From: Jaapia argillacea MUCL 33604
Taxonomy: Eukaryota; Basidiomycota; Agaricomycetes; Jaapiales; Jaapiaceae
NCBI GenBank assembly: GCA_000697665.1
Contig: KL197744.1
Span: 313,316 to 362,135, forward strand
Length of the DNA stretch: 48,820 nt
Direction of reading: 5' to 3'
Under the pieces are notes generated by a model. It was not told where the DNA came from, ran no database searches, and was given only the letters and a program-made list of their open reading frames with translations. Position numbers and translations under genes: made by a program. This document shows, piece after piece, positions 1-10,761 of this stretch. How positions within the stretch are numbered: the first letter of the stretch is position 1; every line of letters begins with the position of its first letter.

Positions 1-745
1 GAACCTGATGCTGACAGATGGACCTCAATGGCTACAATGATGTGCAGGCTTACAAACTCAGGTTTTTCTGGCACAAAACAGACTTTCAAGTGAAGAGGGA
101 ATCCCTTCAGAGGGGAATACTTTGGGGTGGGAATTCTTCTATTTTTCTCTCTCTACTCAGTCTGCCTTATATAGGCTACAAAATGCTGACTAATCTACTG
201 TATGTAAGCTTAATAATCCTGACAAAGCACCTATTTCTAGCCAATCAGAGTCTCGATTACTTGTCCTATTCTCACACTTCACTTAACTGTCCTATTAGAA
301 TGGCTGCTAAGTAAGGCAGTTTCCACACTTCTAGATTCCAACCAATCACAATCCAGGCTGATTAATCTACTTCTTGCACCTCCAGATTTCAACCAATCAT
401 GATCAAGGCTGAGTAATCTGCTTCTCACACATCTCTTTTCTATCCAATCACAGTCAGGCTGAGCCAGCCACTTACTGAACTCATCCGACAAATCATTTGA
501 GTGACTTGTAGACAGAATTGATGGATATACAGATGTTTGATTGTCAACGAGTGGACAAATGGGATAAATGTAACAGAAACAAAGATAGTGGTGATACAAA
601 TTGCATGACAGCTTGGCATAATGGTAGAATACAGGATCAACACAAAATGGAGGATTTGACAATTGCAAGAATAAGGGGAGGGAAAAGCAAAATGATGGAA
701 AATGAAGAAAATACATCAGGAAATCTGGTCTGGGTCTAGAATTAC
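1..745 (-). mobile_element. LTR-C family long terminal repeat, left copy, truncated by window start
   Basis: This stretch aligns collinearly with 6815-7238 and 9274-9560, the right LTR-C copy without its 2-kb insert. Shared landmarks are the start at position 1, the TATATAAG box read on the minus strand near 165-175, the repeated CCAATCA blocks and the purine-rich end near 690-705. Similarity stops close to 705; the last 40 bases of the right copy, ending CTGACA, are not clearly present, so the end is approximate. By analogy with LTR-A and LTR-B about 160 bp of the repeat lies before the window. It could be a solo LTR or the 3' LTR of an element whose 5' LTR is the right copy. Confidence 0.7.
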
Positions 746-1176
746 TATTTTTGTCTCTCAGAGTCTATTTAGGTAACAATAGTTGTCATAGTGGTTCTAG
801 ACACTTCTAGAAAGGGTGCCATCTTTTTGGGGCCTTGAAAATAGGCTTCTAAGTCAGAAAGACCATAATAGATGGGCATTCATATCTCAGAGTACTGAAT
901 AGTATAATCTAGATGGGCGTCATCTAGATGTCTTTATGCTGAATCCATGAGACTCAAAGAGACCCAAATAGTTAGAGGGCTCAGTTTCAAGACTATTCTA
1001 GACTATTTTGTTTTCAGCATCTGATTATTGAGGGATGATAGAAACCATTATTGGATTGGCAGTAGAGGTGAGGAATGGTAAGCACTAATGGGTATACTAA
1101 TGACAAAAGAGGGCGCCAGTGCAGCAAGGATAACGCCAAGAAAACAGGCCACAGAGAGAGGAGAGGAGCAGAGCGC
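746..1176. other. Non-coding interval downstream of the DUF6532 gene
   Basis: I see no supported gene here. It holds a perfect 9-bp inverted repeat (ATCTAGATG, 5-base spacer, CATCTAGAT) at 907-929 and several TCTAGA-containing words. It may include the 3' UTR of the minus-strand gene ending at 1177. Confidence 0.5.
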
Positions 1177-3177
1177 TCAAGAAACCTGGTGTTCCAAACT
1201 ATCGAAATCTATCTCACTAACATCAACAACCTCTGGCTCAACTTCAATGCCTGCCAACCCACTAAATGTAAAGTTACTAAGGAGGCATCTGTAGAGTGTT
1301 AATCTAAAACATACCAAAGTACCTGGTATGTTTAATGTTGGTAGTCTTCCATCCAAAGAGGTGATTTCTGGAGGAAGACATTGACATAACGTAGATTGGT
1401 CTGATAGCTAGAGACAATGTTTTGAGCACCAAATTAGAGTATAGAGAAAGAACATTACCTGTACTTCCACTTATCCTCAGAGAACACCATCTTAGTGAGA
1501 GATTTTATAACCCATTGCTTGAGGGCAGCTTCAAACTATGCAAGCAATGAGGTATCAAATATCCTAAAAGAGAGAAATCACTTACCGCAGTTATGACTAG
1601 TGCCAGAAGAGGGGGAGGTATAGTTTTGAAGGCAGCATGGGTGAATCCCTCAGCCTTACTTCCAGAGAACCATTGCTTCCTAAGAAGGATGGCGATAGCC
1701 AGGTGGCCTAAAGGCTGGGAGGTGTTTACCTTGCGCTCCTACATAGACCAGTAAGGCACCTGTGAGAAAGAATAGGGAATAGGTAAAAGGGGCTTACTTT
1801 GTAGTTGATCCCCCCAAAGGCAAAATAGCATTTACCTCCAGTCATCAACCAGGATGCCAACACTGTAATGTCCTCAGTGCTCAACTCTCCAGATATCTCA
1901 AACTTGTCAATGAGTCCATCAGCTTTACTCTTTACCTCACCCCTCAGCTGACTAGCAGCACCCCACACCTTAAAGGGTTTTAGAGAGAGGGGATAAAATA
2001 GAATAAAAAAGATAGGTGTACATATTGGAGCATAGTAGCCTTCAAAACTTCATCACCCTCCACCTTCTCCCAAGCCCTGGTCAATGCTGAGCTCTTCTTG
2101 GAAGCCTTAGTCAAAGCACATGAGCACATAGCATCTCTAAGCTCTTCAGTGTCTGGAAAAGCATTCTCCTTGGCGATAAGAACCTCAAAGTAGGAGTGCC
2201 CAAGAGTGGCCAACTTAGTGTATGATCCTTGGAAGTTCTTCTTGGTCAACTTCTTCTTCTCCTCAGGCTCTACTTTGGCAGGTGCTCTCCTCTTGGAACC
2301 CACTTGAGAATCTGACTCAAACTAAGAAGCACAAAAGTTAGTATCAATGTAGGAAGGAAAAGGTAGGTGTGCTAGGGTAATGTACTAACGTCATCTTCAA
2401 AATCAATGGCATTCTTGGCCTGAGGAGCATCCTCATCGTCAACAGACATGAAGGCTTCATCTTCTTCTTGGACTGAGATGTGTGAGCCATAATCAGAACA
2501 GGAGTTGGTGAGGTCCCCATCTTGACTGGCTTCTCCATCTGGCATCAAGTGTATATGAGTATAGAAACTTCAAAATGAATATTCACTTGCCTATAGACAG
2601 CACACCAGAGGATGGAGCTGATGGCGTCTGGAGCGATTTGGTGAGCTCAGCCTCTTCATCGTCAAGCTCCACAATAGGAGCGCCCCTGGCCTTCTTTCTA
2701 ACAGGCTCTTCCTCTTCAGCGTTCTCCTCATCAAGGAGCTCAGCAGCCCTTTTTTGAATATCTAAGAAAAAATCAGAGACAATGCAATGCTACATGAAGG
2801 CAAGACTTACCAGCTTCATTGGATGCATCTGCAGCCTGCTTCTTCTTCAGAAGCTCAGCAAGCAAACACCCATCATCTTGGCTGAATGCACTGAAACCTA
2901 TGCTAGCAGGCATGGCAGCTCTAGAGGAGGGGCCTGAAGCCAATGAGGGAGTAGTAGCCTTTGAAAGTGGTGCAGATTTATGGTGTTGAGAAGGAGGAGG
3001 GGGGGCGCTGGCCTGGGGTGGTTGAGCTTTGGATTTGGGTTTCAGTTTGACTTTAGATTTGGGTTTTGGTGGAGGAGGAGAATCACCAGGCTGGGGGGAA
3101 GCAGGGTGTTTTGCAGCATTATGCTGAGACTGGCGTGTGACTGGGGCTGAAGACGTGGGTTTCTTGGAGGCAGGCAT
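1177..3177 (-). pseudogene. DUF6532-domain gene, multi-exon, probably decayed
   Basis: A spliced minus-strand gene. Exon 1 (3177-2811) begins with ATG and encodes a basic, Pro/Lys-rich, probably nuclear N-terminus. Exons at about 2761-2606, 2538-2390, 2321-2022, 1968-1798, then near 1759, 1710-1585, 1535-1460 and 1440-1380, are joined by short introns with GTAAGT, GTGTGC, GTTAGT, GTACAC and GTAAGC donors. The later exons match my recollection of DUF6532, a fungal domain of unknown function: PDTEELRDA, an RGEVK helix, CYFAFGG, RKQWFSG and PPPLLALVITA occur in family order, with FEAALKQW after the next intron. The last exon is acidic and ends in TGA at 1177-1179. One exon (near 1740) reads into TAG in the expected frame and the next acceptor is out of phase, so I call it a probable pseudogene. 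Exact splicing is unproven. Confidence 0.72.
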
Positions 3178-3402
3178 AGGTTAAAGATAGAAGCAGAGAG
3201 TGGGTGAACACTGAAGAGTGAATGAACGTGTAGTGAGAGTGTAGCAGTTGAACGCTGAGAATTATAGAGAGTGGATTGTATGAGCTGGCAGTTTCAAAAG
3301 GACGCACATTTTGAACCTGAGTTGAATGGATCATATGCCAGTATTACATCATGTTCATCCGTTAGTGTACTCTAAATAATGTCTATAATGAGCCTAAATA
3401 CG
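3178..3402. promoter_or_regulatory. Interval upstream of DUF6532 gene
   Basis: On the minus strand a CTATAATTC TATA-like word (around 3258-3266) lies about 80 nt upstream of the ATG at 3177, followed by a C/T-rich leader, a common arrangement at fungal start sites. The same interval contains the 3' flank of the oxygenase gene ending at 3403. Confidence 0.35.
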
Positions 3403-6253
3403 TCAAGTCATATGCTCGTTAGCCTCCCATCCATTCCTATCTTTCTCCCAAACCTGAAGTTCTTCATCAGCATGTAAAACAATAGACCCCCAATAGCCAT
3501 GAAAGTGTAAATTAAAATGAGTCAAGTCTTTAGAACAGAATATGCAAACGTCACCAGGGTTCATCTTGAACATGAGGCCCAATTCATAAATGCAGAAATG
3601 ATCACCGGTATGTTTCCCCCATGGAATAATGATGCAAATACAGTAGTCTTTTCTATCCCTGTGACTTCTAGTGGTGACATCCAAGTTGACCACCAATGCT
3701 GAGAGGGGATAGACTGGAGACTTGGTGTTGAGAGGGAGGACGTTGCAGAACTTGACGAGGATATTGAACTCTTCTGGAAAGAATTTACGTACCTAGGAGG
3801 CAGCATTAGCTGGAATATGATATCAAAATGGGTGTTACTCACTAGTTCTTCCACCCACTTAAACAAATCAGCCAAGGAGATGGTCAAGTTGTGATATATC
3901 ACGTCATACTCCTTGCTCTCTATCAACATATGTGGCACCATTTGAGAATGATTGGTATGGGCAACATCAATACACTGCATCTTCAGGGGATGAAAGGAAT
4001 TGGGAACTGTGTGGGCCTGTAACATTTGAGAGAATTAGAGGAGGTGGGCAGAGATGTGCGCATTCTGACCTGTGTGCTGTGATGGTTGTAAACAGAAAAA
4101 TGAAATGATTGAAACATGTGGTGGATGCCGAGCGCCTTGGTGTCCATAAATGTCAAGGGGTTGTGGTCTCCAAAAGCGCCAGAGATATTCATATCCAGAT
4201 GGGAACAAATAATTGGAGGGGTGGCAGTACATAGAAAAGCTAATGTCTTGCCATCAGGTCCTTGAAAACATAATGCCTGCCTATAGATAGGTTAGTAATA
4301 CAGAAGTAAGGAGTGTAAAATCTAACACACCCAGGGAAATGGTTTGAAGAGACGGAGATATAGTCCTTAGAAGAGTGTTTACCCTCCCTAAAGTTAGCCC
4401 TCATCTACAGGAAACATTGAGATTCACTGCAGTACAGAATGCCAGAGAAAAACTTACATTAAATTGCAGGTCATCAACACCTTTCACCTCTACACCCTTC
4501 TCTGCCCTCTCTCTTTCTACCTCTGTCCACCTATGTCCTTCCTGGCATTCAACAGGGACTGGATACTTCTTGTTGGAATCCAAGAGACGGTTAAAGTCTA
4601 CTTGAATGGTGGCAACAGGCATAGAGTTGATGAGACAGGAGTTTTGAGTGTGTAGTTCCTGGCTGAGAGTCTTGGTTGGGAGAAGGTGTATGGGGCAGCA
4701 GTAATGGTGTGTATCAGGGCGGGGCTGAGTTGGCCAAGTAGGAACTTGAGCAAATGTGAAAGGTAGTAGGTGGGGCCATGCAGAGGAACGTGGAACCAAT
4801 TGGAAGTTACTGTTGGAGAAAAAGGCGCCTATCAGAAGCAGATCAGAAACAGCATTACATGAAAATTTACTTACTTGAAAGAGTATTGATCAAATGCTGG
4901 TACCTCATCAGAGTCCAGAATATCTTCAGAGATGATAGGAAAGAGGCGGCGTTCAAACTGAAAAGGCGCGTTCTTCATGAGAATGGTGAAAGCTGGTATG
5001 ATGCAGTCCATGATAAGGCGTCCCCAGGGTTTTGCTTGGAATAAAAGCTTGAACATCAGATAATCCTGATTTATGCAGAAAGTAGAACAATCTTACAGGC
5101 ATCAGGGGAACAGAAAGCATTCGCTAGTTGATGAACAACATCCATGGGAAGGTGCTCAAACTCTGTCTTCATGTTAAATGCAATGATCATAAACACCAGA
5201 TATAGGCTACCTAAAAGATGGGGAAAAATTAGTCTACGCCCAAATGACAGAACCATGACACTTACCTCCCCCTGATATGTAGGCGTAAAAGGAACCATAC
5301 ATAATCCACTTGAAAAAAGTAGAATAGGATAGACACTTTCCCAGATCCACCACATGGTAGTTGTAGATATCTTGCAAGGTGGTGCAAGGAATTTCACCTA
5401 AGGCAATACACACATGGTCCTTCTTCAATAGGCTGATTGAAATGAAACGTCAAATCAAGCCCCAAAATAAAAGAAAAACATACCTTTGAACATGGGCTTT
5501 AAGGCGCATATAGTTCATGACTTTATTGATACCAGCCTGAATGTGCTGCTCCTCACAACCCCCACAAAGTGCCACCACCTCTCTAAGCCCACCCTCTGAT
5601 TCCTCTAATCTCCAACTCATTGCTGCCTCCAGCATCCCTACAATGCTATCCATCCACCCCTCCATTCCTCCATCTCTCCAACATGCAGATGCAAGGTTAG
5701 TAAGAAATGAGCTAACGGTTGGACTGGCTCTCATGGTCTCATTAATCTCCCTCCAGGAGTTAGCGTTGGCCGCTGCTCCCCTGGGGCAATTCCAGTTTAC
5801 CACCACTAGACCTCCTCCTCCACCCCAGCTATGGCATATGGCTTCTTCTTCCTGATCTTCCATGTATTGGTACGTAATGGTCCTGTAGAAGACTCTTGCA
5901 GGGGTGTGAAAGGGGCGCTAGGTGCATCTACCAACTAAAGTGAGGGTAGACATAGAAGTAGACATAAATAAACTCCAAGTAAAGAAGAAAGGAAAAGGCA
6001 TAAACTACTCACCACATTTTGAAGGGCCTTGGAGACTTTCTGGATAGGGGTTTTGATGTCCATCAATCCTGTTGGTGCTCCTGCCAGCTTGATTGAGCTT
6101 CTCCAACAAGGGTATGTACTCTGGAGACAGAGGTGGAGTGCCAGGTAGAGATAGAGCTTGCTGGAGTAAAGCCAACAATAGAGAAGATTCTATACTAGAG
6201 AGGGTACAGGAAGCATCAGAAGTTGGTGTACAGAATTCACCTGGAGACGCCAT
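3403..6253 (-). pseudogene. TET/JBP-like 2-oxoglutarate/Fe(II) oxygenase-family gene, multi-exon
   Basis: Minus-strand exons run from an uncertain 5' end near 6253 to TGA at 3403. Middle exons encode a conserved fungal region (VMNYMRLKAHVQ; LGEIPCTTLQDI; QFERRLFPII at 5056-4871; KYPVPVECQEGHRWTE near 4560; CFQGPDGKTLAFLC near 4250). The last exon (about 3800-3403) has FFPEEFNILVKFCNVLPL, then NLDVTTRSHRD, GDHFCIYELG, NPGDVCIF and HFNLHFHGYW. HRD matches the HxD iron ligand and HFNLH the distal histidine of double-stranded beta-helix dioxygenases, arranged as in fungal TET/JBP-like proteins, which oxidise 5-methylcytosine where characterised. The expected 2-oxoglutarate-binding Arg after the distal His reads Trp (GYW), one C-to-T change from Arg, so activity is doubtful. 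The first two exons can be read in different frames. It may belong to a related 2OG-oxygenase family rather than TET/JBP proper. Confidence 0.6.
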
Positions 6254-6488
6254 GGAGTGAAGCAGAAAGTGGTGAAAGATCCACAGAAGCAGGGTCAACA
6301 GGAAATAGAGTGGTTGGCAAGTAAACAGTCCCAAAATTGAACTGAGAATGAGCAGAGACAGCAAATAGATCCAGGTATGAATAGCGTTCATGTATTGGTG
6401 CAAGAAAAGAACAGCATTAGCAAAGAACGGTGTTAACACACAAACACCTAACGGAAAGACTTAACGTTGGTGTGCGCCCAACACCCAT
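6254..6488. other. Upstream flank of oxygenase gene
   Basis: No further gene is supported. The minus strand remains open and hydrophobic upstream of 6253 (to about 6439), but its composition looks like leader or intron sequence and I do not call it coding. Confidence 0.4.
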
Positions 6489-6560
6489 GGAAATGAACAG
6501 TCTGAGTTTACGTGCCGCTCTGCACTGAGAGCGGCACGGAAACTTGGACCGTTCATTTCC
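6489..6560. repeat. Long hairpin: 33-bp inverted repeat with 6-base loop
   Basis: Arms 6489-6521 and 6528-6560 pair over 33 bp with four mismatches around the loop GCACTG (6522-6527). The arm starts GGAAATGAAC and its loop-proximal part, CGTGCCGCTCT, pairs perfectly. A weaker continuation (GTGCGC / GCGCAC) lies outside. It sits between the oxygenase gene and the left end of LTR-C. It could be a foldback/MITE-like element, a transposon terminal structure or an RNA hairpin; no flanking duplication is clear. Confidence 0.85.
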
Positions 6561-7238
6561 AGGTGCGCGCTGACAATTCAGAAGATTGTTCTTAGGGTGA
6601 ACAAATCTCCTTAGAGTTTCGCGGAATGTGTTTCAAACAGTAAAATATCTATTGTTCGAGGGATAGGACAATTCTCTGATCTTCCATCGAAGAGCTCTCA
6701 AATATTTTAGACAAATAGGAGGGACAACAACAAACAAAGGGAGGATGACAAAGACTATAAAGCAGTAAAATCCCACTTTCCAGATTTCTGTCAAAGAAAT
6801 CTGATACTTCACAGAACCTGATGCTGACAGATAGACCTCAATGGCTGCAACAATATGCAGGCTTACAAGCTTAAGTTTTTCTGGCACAAAAACAGACTTT
6901 CAAGTGAAGAGAATCTCTTAGAGAGGGATACTTTGGGGTGGGAATTCTTCTTTTTTTTTCTCTCTACTCAGCCTGCCTTATATAGGCTACAAAATGCTGA
7001 CTAATCTACTGTACGTAAGCATAATAATCCTGACAAAGCACCTGTTTCTAGCCAATCAGAGTCTTGATTACTCATCCTATTCTCACGCTTCACTTAACCA
7101 TCCTATCAGAATGGCTGCTGAATAAGGCAGTTCTCACACTCCTAGATTCCAACCAATCACAGTCCAGGCTGAATAATCCACTTCTCGTGCCTCCAGATTT
7201 CAACCAATCATGATCCAGGCTGAGTAATCTGCTTCTCA

Positions 7239-7286
7239 CATCAGGAAAAACCCCAACTGAGAATTGTTGAAAATTGTTGAAAATTG
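7239..7286 (+). repeat. Left terminal inverted repeat (48 bp)
   Basis: Pairs with 9226-9273 at 46 of 48 positions. The inner 20 bp are two tandem copies of TTGAAAATTG, preceded by AACTGAGAATTG. Confidence 0.92.
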
Positions 7287-9225
7287 GTGACAATCGAGTG
7301 CTATTTCTTACAACGAAAGACAATCCTTGCCAATCGACCACTCTGGACCAAGACACATTCAATGGCATTAAGTAGAATAAGGCAACAAAAGAAATTCAAC
7401 AAATGAGGGTCGGATTAAGATCTATGGAGAGTTGTGACTTATTTCAAACCGGGGCCAGATGTTCATTCACATGGAGGAATAGGCCCGAATTTAGGGAGAA
7501 GTAATACACTACAGTGGAAATCGGACACAAAGACAATGGTCACAGAACTCATACCATCACGTTCAAGCAATACATCAGGGAGGTTGGGAAGCTGCTCATT
7601 ACAGGACAGTTTGTGTAATTGAAAGACAAGGCACACCCAAGCGACATGGTAACCCCATCGCGCAGGATGATGAAATCATTGGAAAGCTGGAAAGGACTCT
7701 CACCCTCAATACCCATGTTTCTCCCAGTTCATGACCCCCAATTCATCCGTGCTATGTCGAATCAAGCCAACAGGGAGAAATAAAATGCCGAGGTGATGGC
7801 TGTTGTATTTGAGTTGTCGTTGGAGTAGGATCCATACTTGACGAATGGTGGAGGTATCATTGATTGAGAGTGCCGTACGTGCATGGCAACATCTTGGGGG
7901 GGTTGTGAGGCAAGGCGTGATAGGATGCCAGTGAATGAGGGTTTGAATGGAATTAAGCTGCCAGAGAGAGGGGTCCAAACGCAGATGTGAGAACAGGAAC
8001 ACTCAGTACAGTTGGCTTTGGTTTGCAGTGGGGATCAACACTGTGGGTATCAACGAGTGTGGGTGACAGGATGAGTCGGTATTGTTCAAATGGAACTTGG
8101 CTGCCAGATGGTAAGCTTAATGGGAGAATGGGAAAGCTGGGTACAATCAACTTTTGGTTGCAGGTGTGGGTTACAACTGGTGTTCAGGCCAACTTCACAA
8201 CTAGAATCGGACTTGGTGAATTTCGTCCTCAACATCACATGCTCTAGCCTCTAGGTTCAACAGCAAGTTCAAACTCAGCTCGTCATTCGCCTGCTTTCCC
8301 CCTACTTCCCTCTTCCTTCCTCTGTTGTCGTCCTCGCCGGTACGTATTGATCACCCACTGTCAGCTTGACTTCCAATTGTGCGCTGACATCTACCTGCAA
8401 CTCCAAGTATATGTTGCTTTTGGTTTCGACAAGCCATGATAGTTGTATCTCGGGATACTGGGCGGCCTGTACTATGTATGTCCTCTTCCCCACCTGGTCC
8501 ATCACATACTGTCTTGTTGATTTTGTGACACAGGCTGACAATTTACTACAGAGTGCTCCCCAGTATAAGGCTCCCCTCTCCACCCTGTGCAGAGTGTTTT
8601 CTCATAGCCTCGGATACCAGCCCTTGCCTTCAAGGGATGCTCCGACTCAGGGTATGTTCTGCATGTTCTGTCAGGAGCATGTGCCTCAGTTACCCATCAG
8701 CTCTGTAGTGACTGGTAGACCCACCTTCCCAAACCTTCCCATCCACAGGGGCTATGCCATTCCTTTATCCACTGCCCTGAGGGCATCAAACACCCTTCTA
8801 CAGTAGTGATGTGGTGATTGGCACCTCCTCCCACCCCCCTTCCCCTCTACCCATCACTTCCTTTCCACCTCACCCCTGGTGCTGTTGTCGACACTTACTC
8901 CTTGTCCTGCAGTCTACACCAAGCCAGTAAGCTTCACCTGGGTGATGTCTAGATTGAGTGAAGGACTGTTTGGTGTAGCAGGCTCTTCTGTAGATTTGTA
9001 GCATATGCCTTCACCTGTAATATATGTAGTTCATAATACATTTCTGTTTCATAATTTGCATCGTCCTTGAGAAATGTGATCCGAGAAACAAATGGAAGAA
9101 TAGCTGCCAATTGAGACAATATGGTGCCAATTGGCAAATATTTGGTGACAAAATGTTTACAAGAGTTGACACCATTTTCAACTTTGTACAATTGGCGAAA
9201 ACGATGCCAATCTGCCAATTGTTGA

Positions 9226-9273
9226 CAATTTTCAACAATTTTCAACAATTCTCAGTTAGGGATTTTCCTGATG
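9226..9273 (-). repeat. Right terminal inverted repeat (48 bp)
   Basis: Reverse complement of the left repeat apart from two substitutions at positions 12 and 16 counted from the tip. The tandem TTGAAAATTG decamer is intact on both sides. Confidence 0.92.
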
Positions 9274-9596
9274 CACACCTCTCTTTTCTATCCAATTGCA
9301 GTCAGGCTGAGTCAGCCACTTACTGAACTCATCTGACAAATCATTTGAGTGACTTGTAGGCAGAATGGAAGGATGTAGCAATGTTTGATTGCTCACAAGA
9401 GGAAAAGTGAGATATATGGAACAGAAACAATGATTGCAATGACATTGATTGCATGACGACTTGGCATGATGGTGAAATATAGGATCGACCCAAAGTAGAG
9501 GAATCAATGATTACAGGATTGGAGGGAGGGGAAGGGAAGATGGAAAATAATGAAAATATGGGGTGTTCAGACTGTGGACCGGTAGGTCGTCTGACA

Positions 9597-9611
9597 TCCA
9601 CCCCTTGCTTT
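9597..9611 (-). promoter_or_regulatory. Polypurine tract of Gypsy element 1
   Basis: On the minus strand, AAGCAAGGGGTGGA lies immediately before the LTR start TGTCAG. A purine-rich run abutting the 3' LTR is the usual plus-strand primer site of LTR retrotransposons. It ties LTR-C to the ORF3-pol unit at 9678-16869. Confidence 0.6.
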
Positions 9612-9677
9612 AGAGATCCAATGTCCTCGTTGCAAGCATTTCCCTTCCTGCTAATAGTTCCTCCTGCCACCTGACCC

Positions 9678-10761
9678 TCACCCCGAATGCCGTTCCCTAG
9701 GATCCTGGTACTTGTTGTAGTCCCTCTCATCCCAACAAGCTGCTTCAGCTTCTCTCCTGGTAAACTGATAGAGGGTATCGAGACAACATCATGTCATTGT
9801 GCTCACAAGCGCAATCACTCCTTTGTACAAGTCCATCGCAATGACTGTCAAACCCGCATGTAACTTGGCTGCATCTTGGTTGATGGAATAGATGAGCAGT
9901 AGATAGCTGACGCATCGAAGTACTTGACGTCAAAGGTAATTGAAGGAGTGGAGGAGGTTTGGCCTGTGGTAGGTTTCACCAGTAAAATGACACATGATCT
10001 CTTCATTCAGATACTCAACTGCATCTCCAACACCTCCTAGGACAGTTCGTGGATGGTAATTCAGCAGGGGGGAAGTCATAGGTAGGTGGGGGTTCTGGAA
10101 TGTATGTATGTGGGCCATCAGGGTGTGGTTCCATGGGTTGGACGATGGTGTGATTTGGTGGGAGAGGTCCATTTGGTGGGGAGTACGGTGGAGTTGCATC
10201 ATGATTAGGAACTGGAATGGGGTTGTTGGAGTGAATGGGAGCTGGTTCATCAATCTGAATGGTGGCTGGCTCGTTGGTCTGAGTGGAAGCGACTGAAGAA
10301 AAGGGAGGGGAGTTGGTGTCATCCTCAAGAGGCCATGGAGGCGCAATATATTCATCTAAGACTTGTGCCTCCTCCTCCTGTTCATCATTTGACTGCTCCC
10401 TTTCTTCTCCCTCAACTGGCGCATCCTTACATAGAATTATCGTCTCTTTAGAAAATACCCAAATACATACATCACCCATTGTCTGATTCACTGAAGGGTC
10501 GTCATCAGCAATTGAGCCACGAGAAACTCGGACTGTCGCATCATATAGATGGTAGTCAATGAAAGTTCTCCCGTGAAGTGTGCCTGAGCGGATTTGGCAT
10601 GTAAAAGGAGTGAAAAGCTTGAATGTGAGCCCAGGAAGGTGATATGTGGGAAGCTCAGGCACTTGAAACAGGTTTTTGAGAGGTTCATGTGCCTCACGAG
10701 TCGCACTACTGAGGCTAGTGAACTCAGTGTCTGGAGCAGGTGTAGCGAAGAATGAGGTCAT
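9678..10761 (-). pseudogene. ORF3 of Gypsy element 1: extra ORF downstream of integrase
   Basis: ATG at 10761 follows the pol stop (10864) by about 100 nt. The N-terminal half (to about 10015) looks like a compact beta-rich domain (FKLFTPFTCQI, GRTFIDYHLYDATV, GDVCIWVF), then an acidic stretch and a long Pro-rich linker. A frameshift near 10050 moves the frame; it continues as EEIMCHFTGETYHRPNLL to a TGA at 9930, then past it in frame through a helical segment (NQDAAKLHAGLTVIAMDL) to a TGA near 9678, just before the polypurine tract. Intact length would be about 360 residues. Element 2 carries a homologue at 19541-20266 with FAGEAYHFPNLL at the matching place. I recognise no family. The position is that of env, but I see no signal peptide or clear membrane anchor. 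Confidence 0.62.

Larger units (their letters stand above)
7239..9273. mobile_element. Non-autonomous DNA transposon with 48-bp TIRs, inserted in LTR-C
   Basis: The element splits an LTR whose unoccupied relative is seen at 1-745, so the insertion point is defined. It starts CATCAGGAAAA and ends TTTTCCTGATG. Terminal inverted repeats are 48 bp with two mismatches. Removing it leaves two extra bases (CA) relative to the left copy, consistent with a 2-bp target duplication, although the CACACA context leaves the exact edges ambiguous by a base or two. The right subterminal region (9100-9225) is rich in GCCAAT/TTGGC words, possibly transposase-binding sites. The interior (7420-8950) has several reading frames of 60-146 codons, but none resembles a transposase and no convincing exon chain is seen. 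Superfamily unknown. Confidence 0.85.
6653..9596 (-). mobile_element. LTR-C (right copy), 3' LTR of Gypsy element 1, interrupted by a TIR transposon
   Basis: Boundaries follow from comparison with LTR-A and LTR-B. The plus-strand right end reads GGTCGTCTGACA at 9596 (minus-strand start TGTCAGACGACC), matching GGTCGCCTGACA of the other two; the left end TGTTCGAG (6653) matches TGTCGAGC and TGTCAAGC. The GAGCTCTCAAA block near the left end and the TATA box about 320 bp in (TATATAAG, minus, near 6975) followed by GAGTAGAG are shared. Without the 2035-bp insert at 7239-9273 the LTR is about 909 bp. A purine-rich tract abuts the 9596 end, which makes this the 3' LTR of the element to its right. 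Confidence 0.75.

Noticed and set aside
5541-5855. 104-codon plus frame
   Set aside because: Antisense shadow of an exon of the minus-strand oxygenase gene.
8366-8806. 146-codon plus frame inside the TIR transposon as a transposase
   Set aside because: No DDE or other catalytic signature, Cys/Ser-rich and lacking basic DNA-binding segments.
9930-10761. ORF3 as a true viral-type envelope protein
   Set aside because: Env position, but no signal peptide, no furin-like site and no convincing C-terminal membrane anchor.
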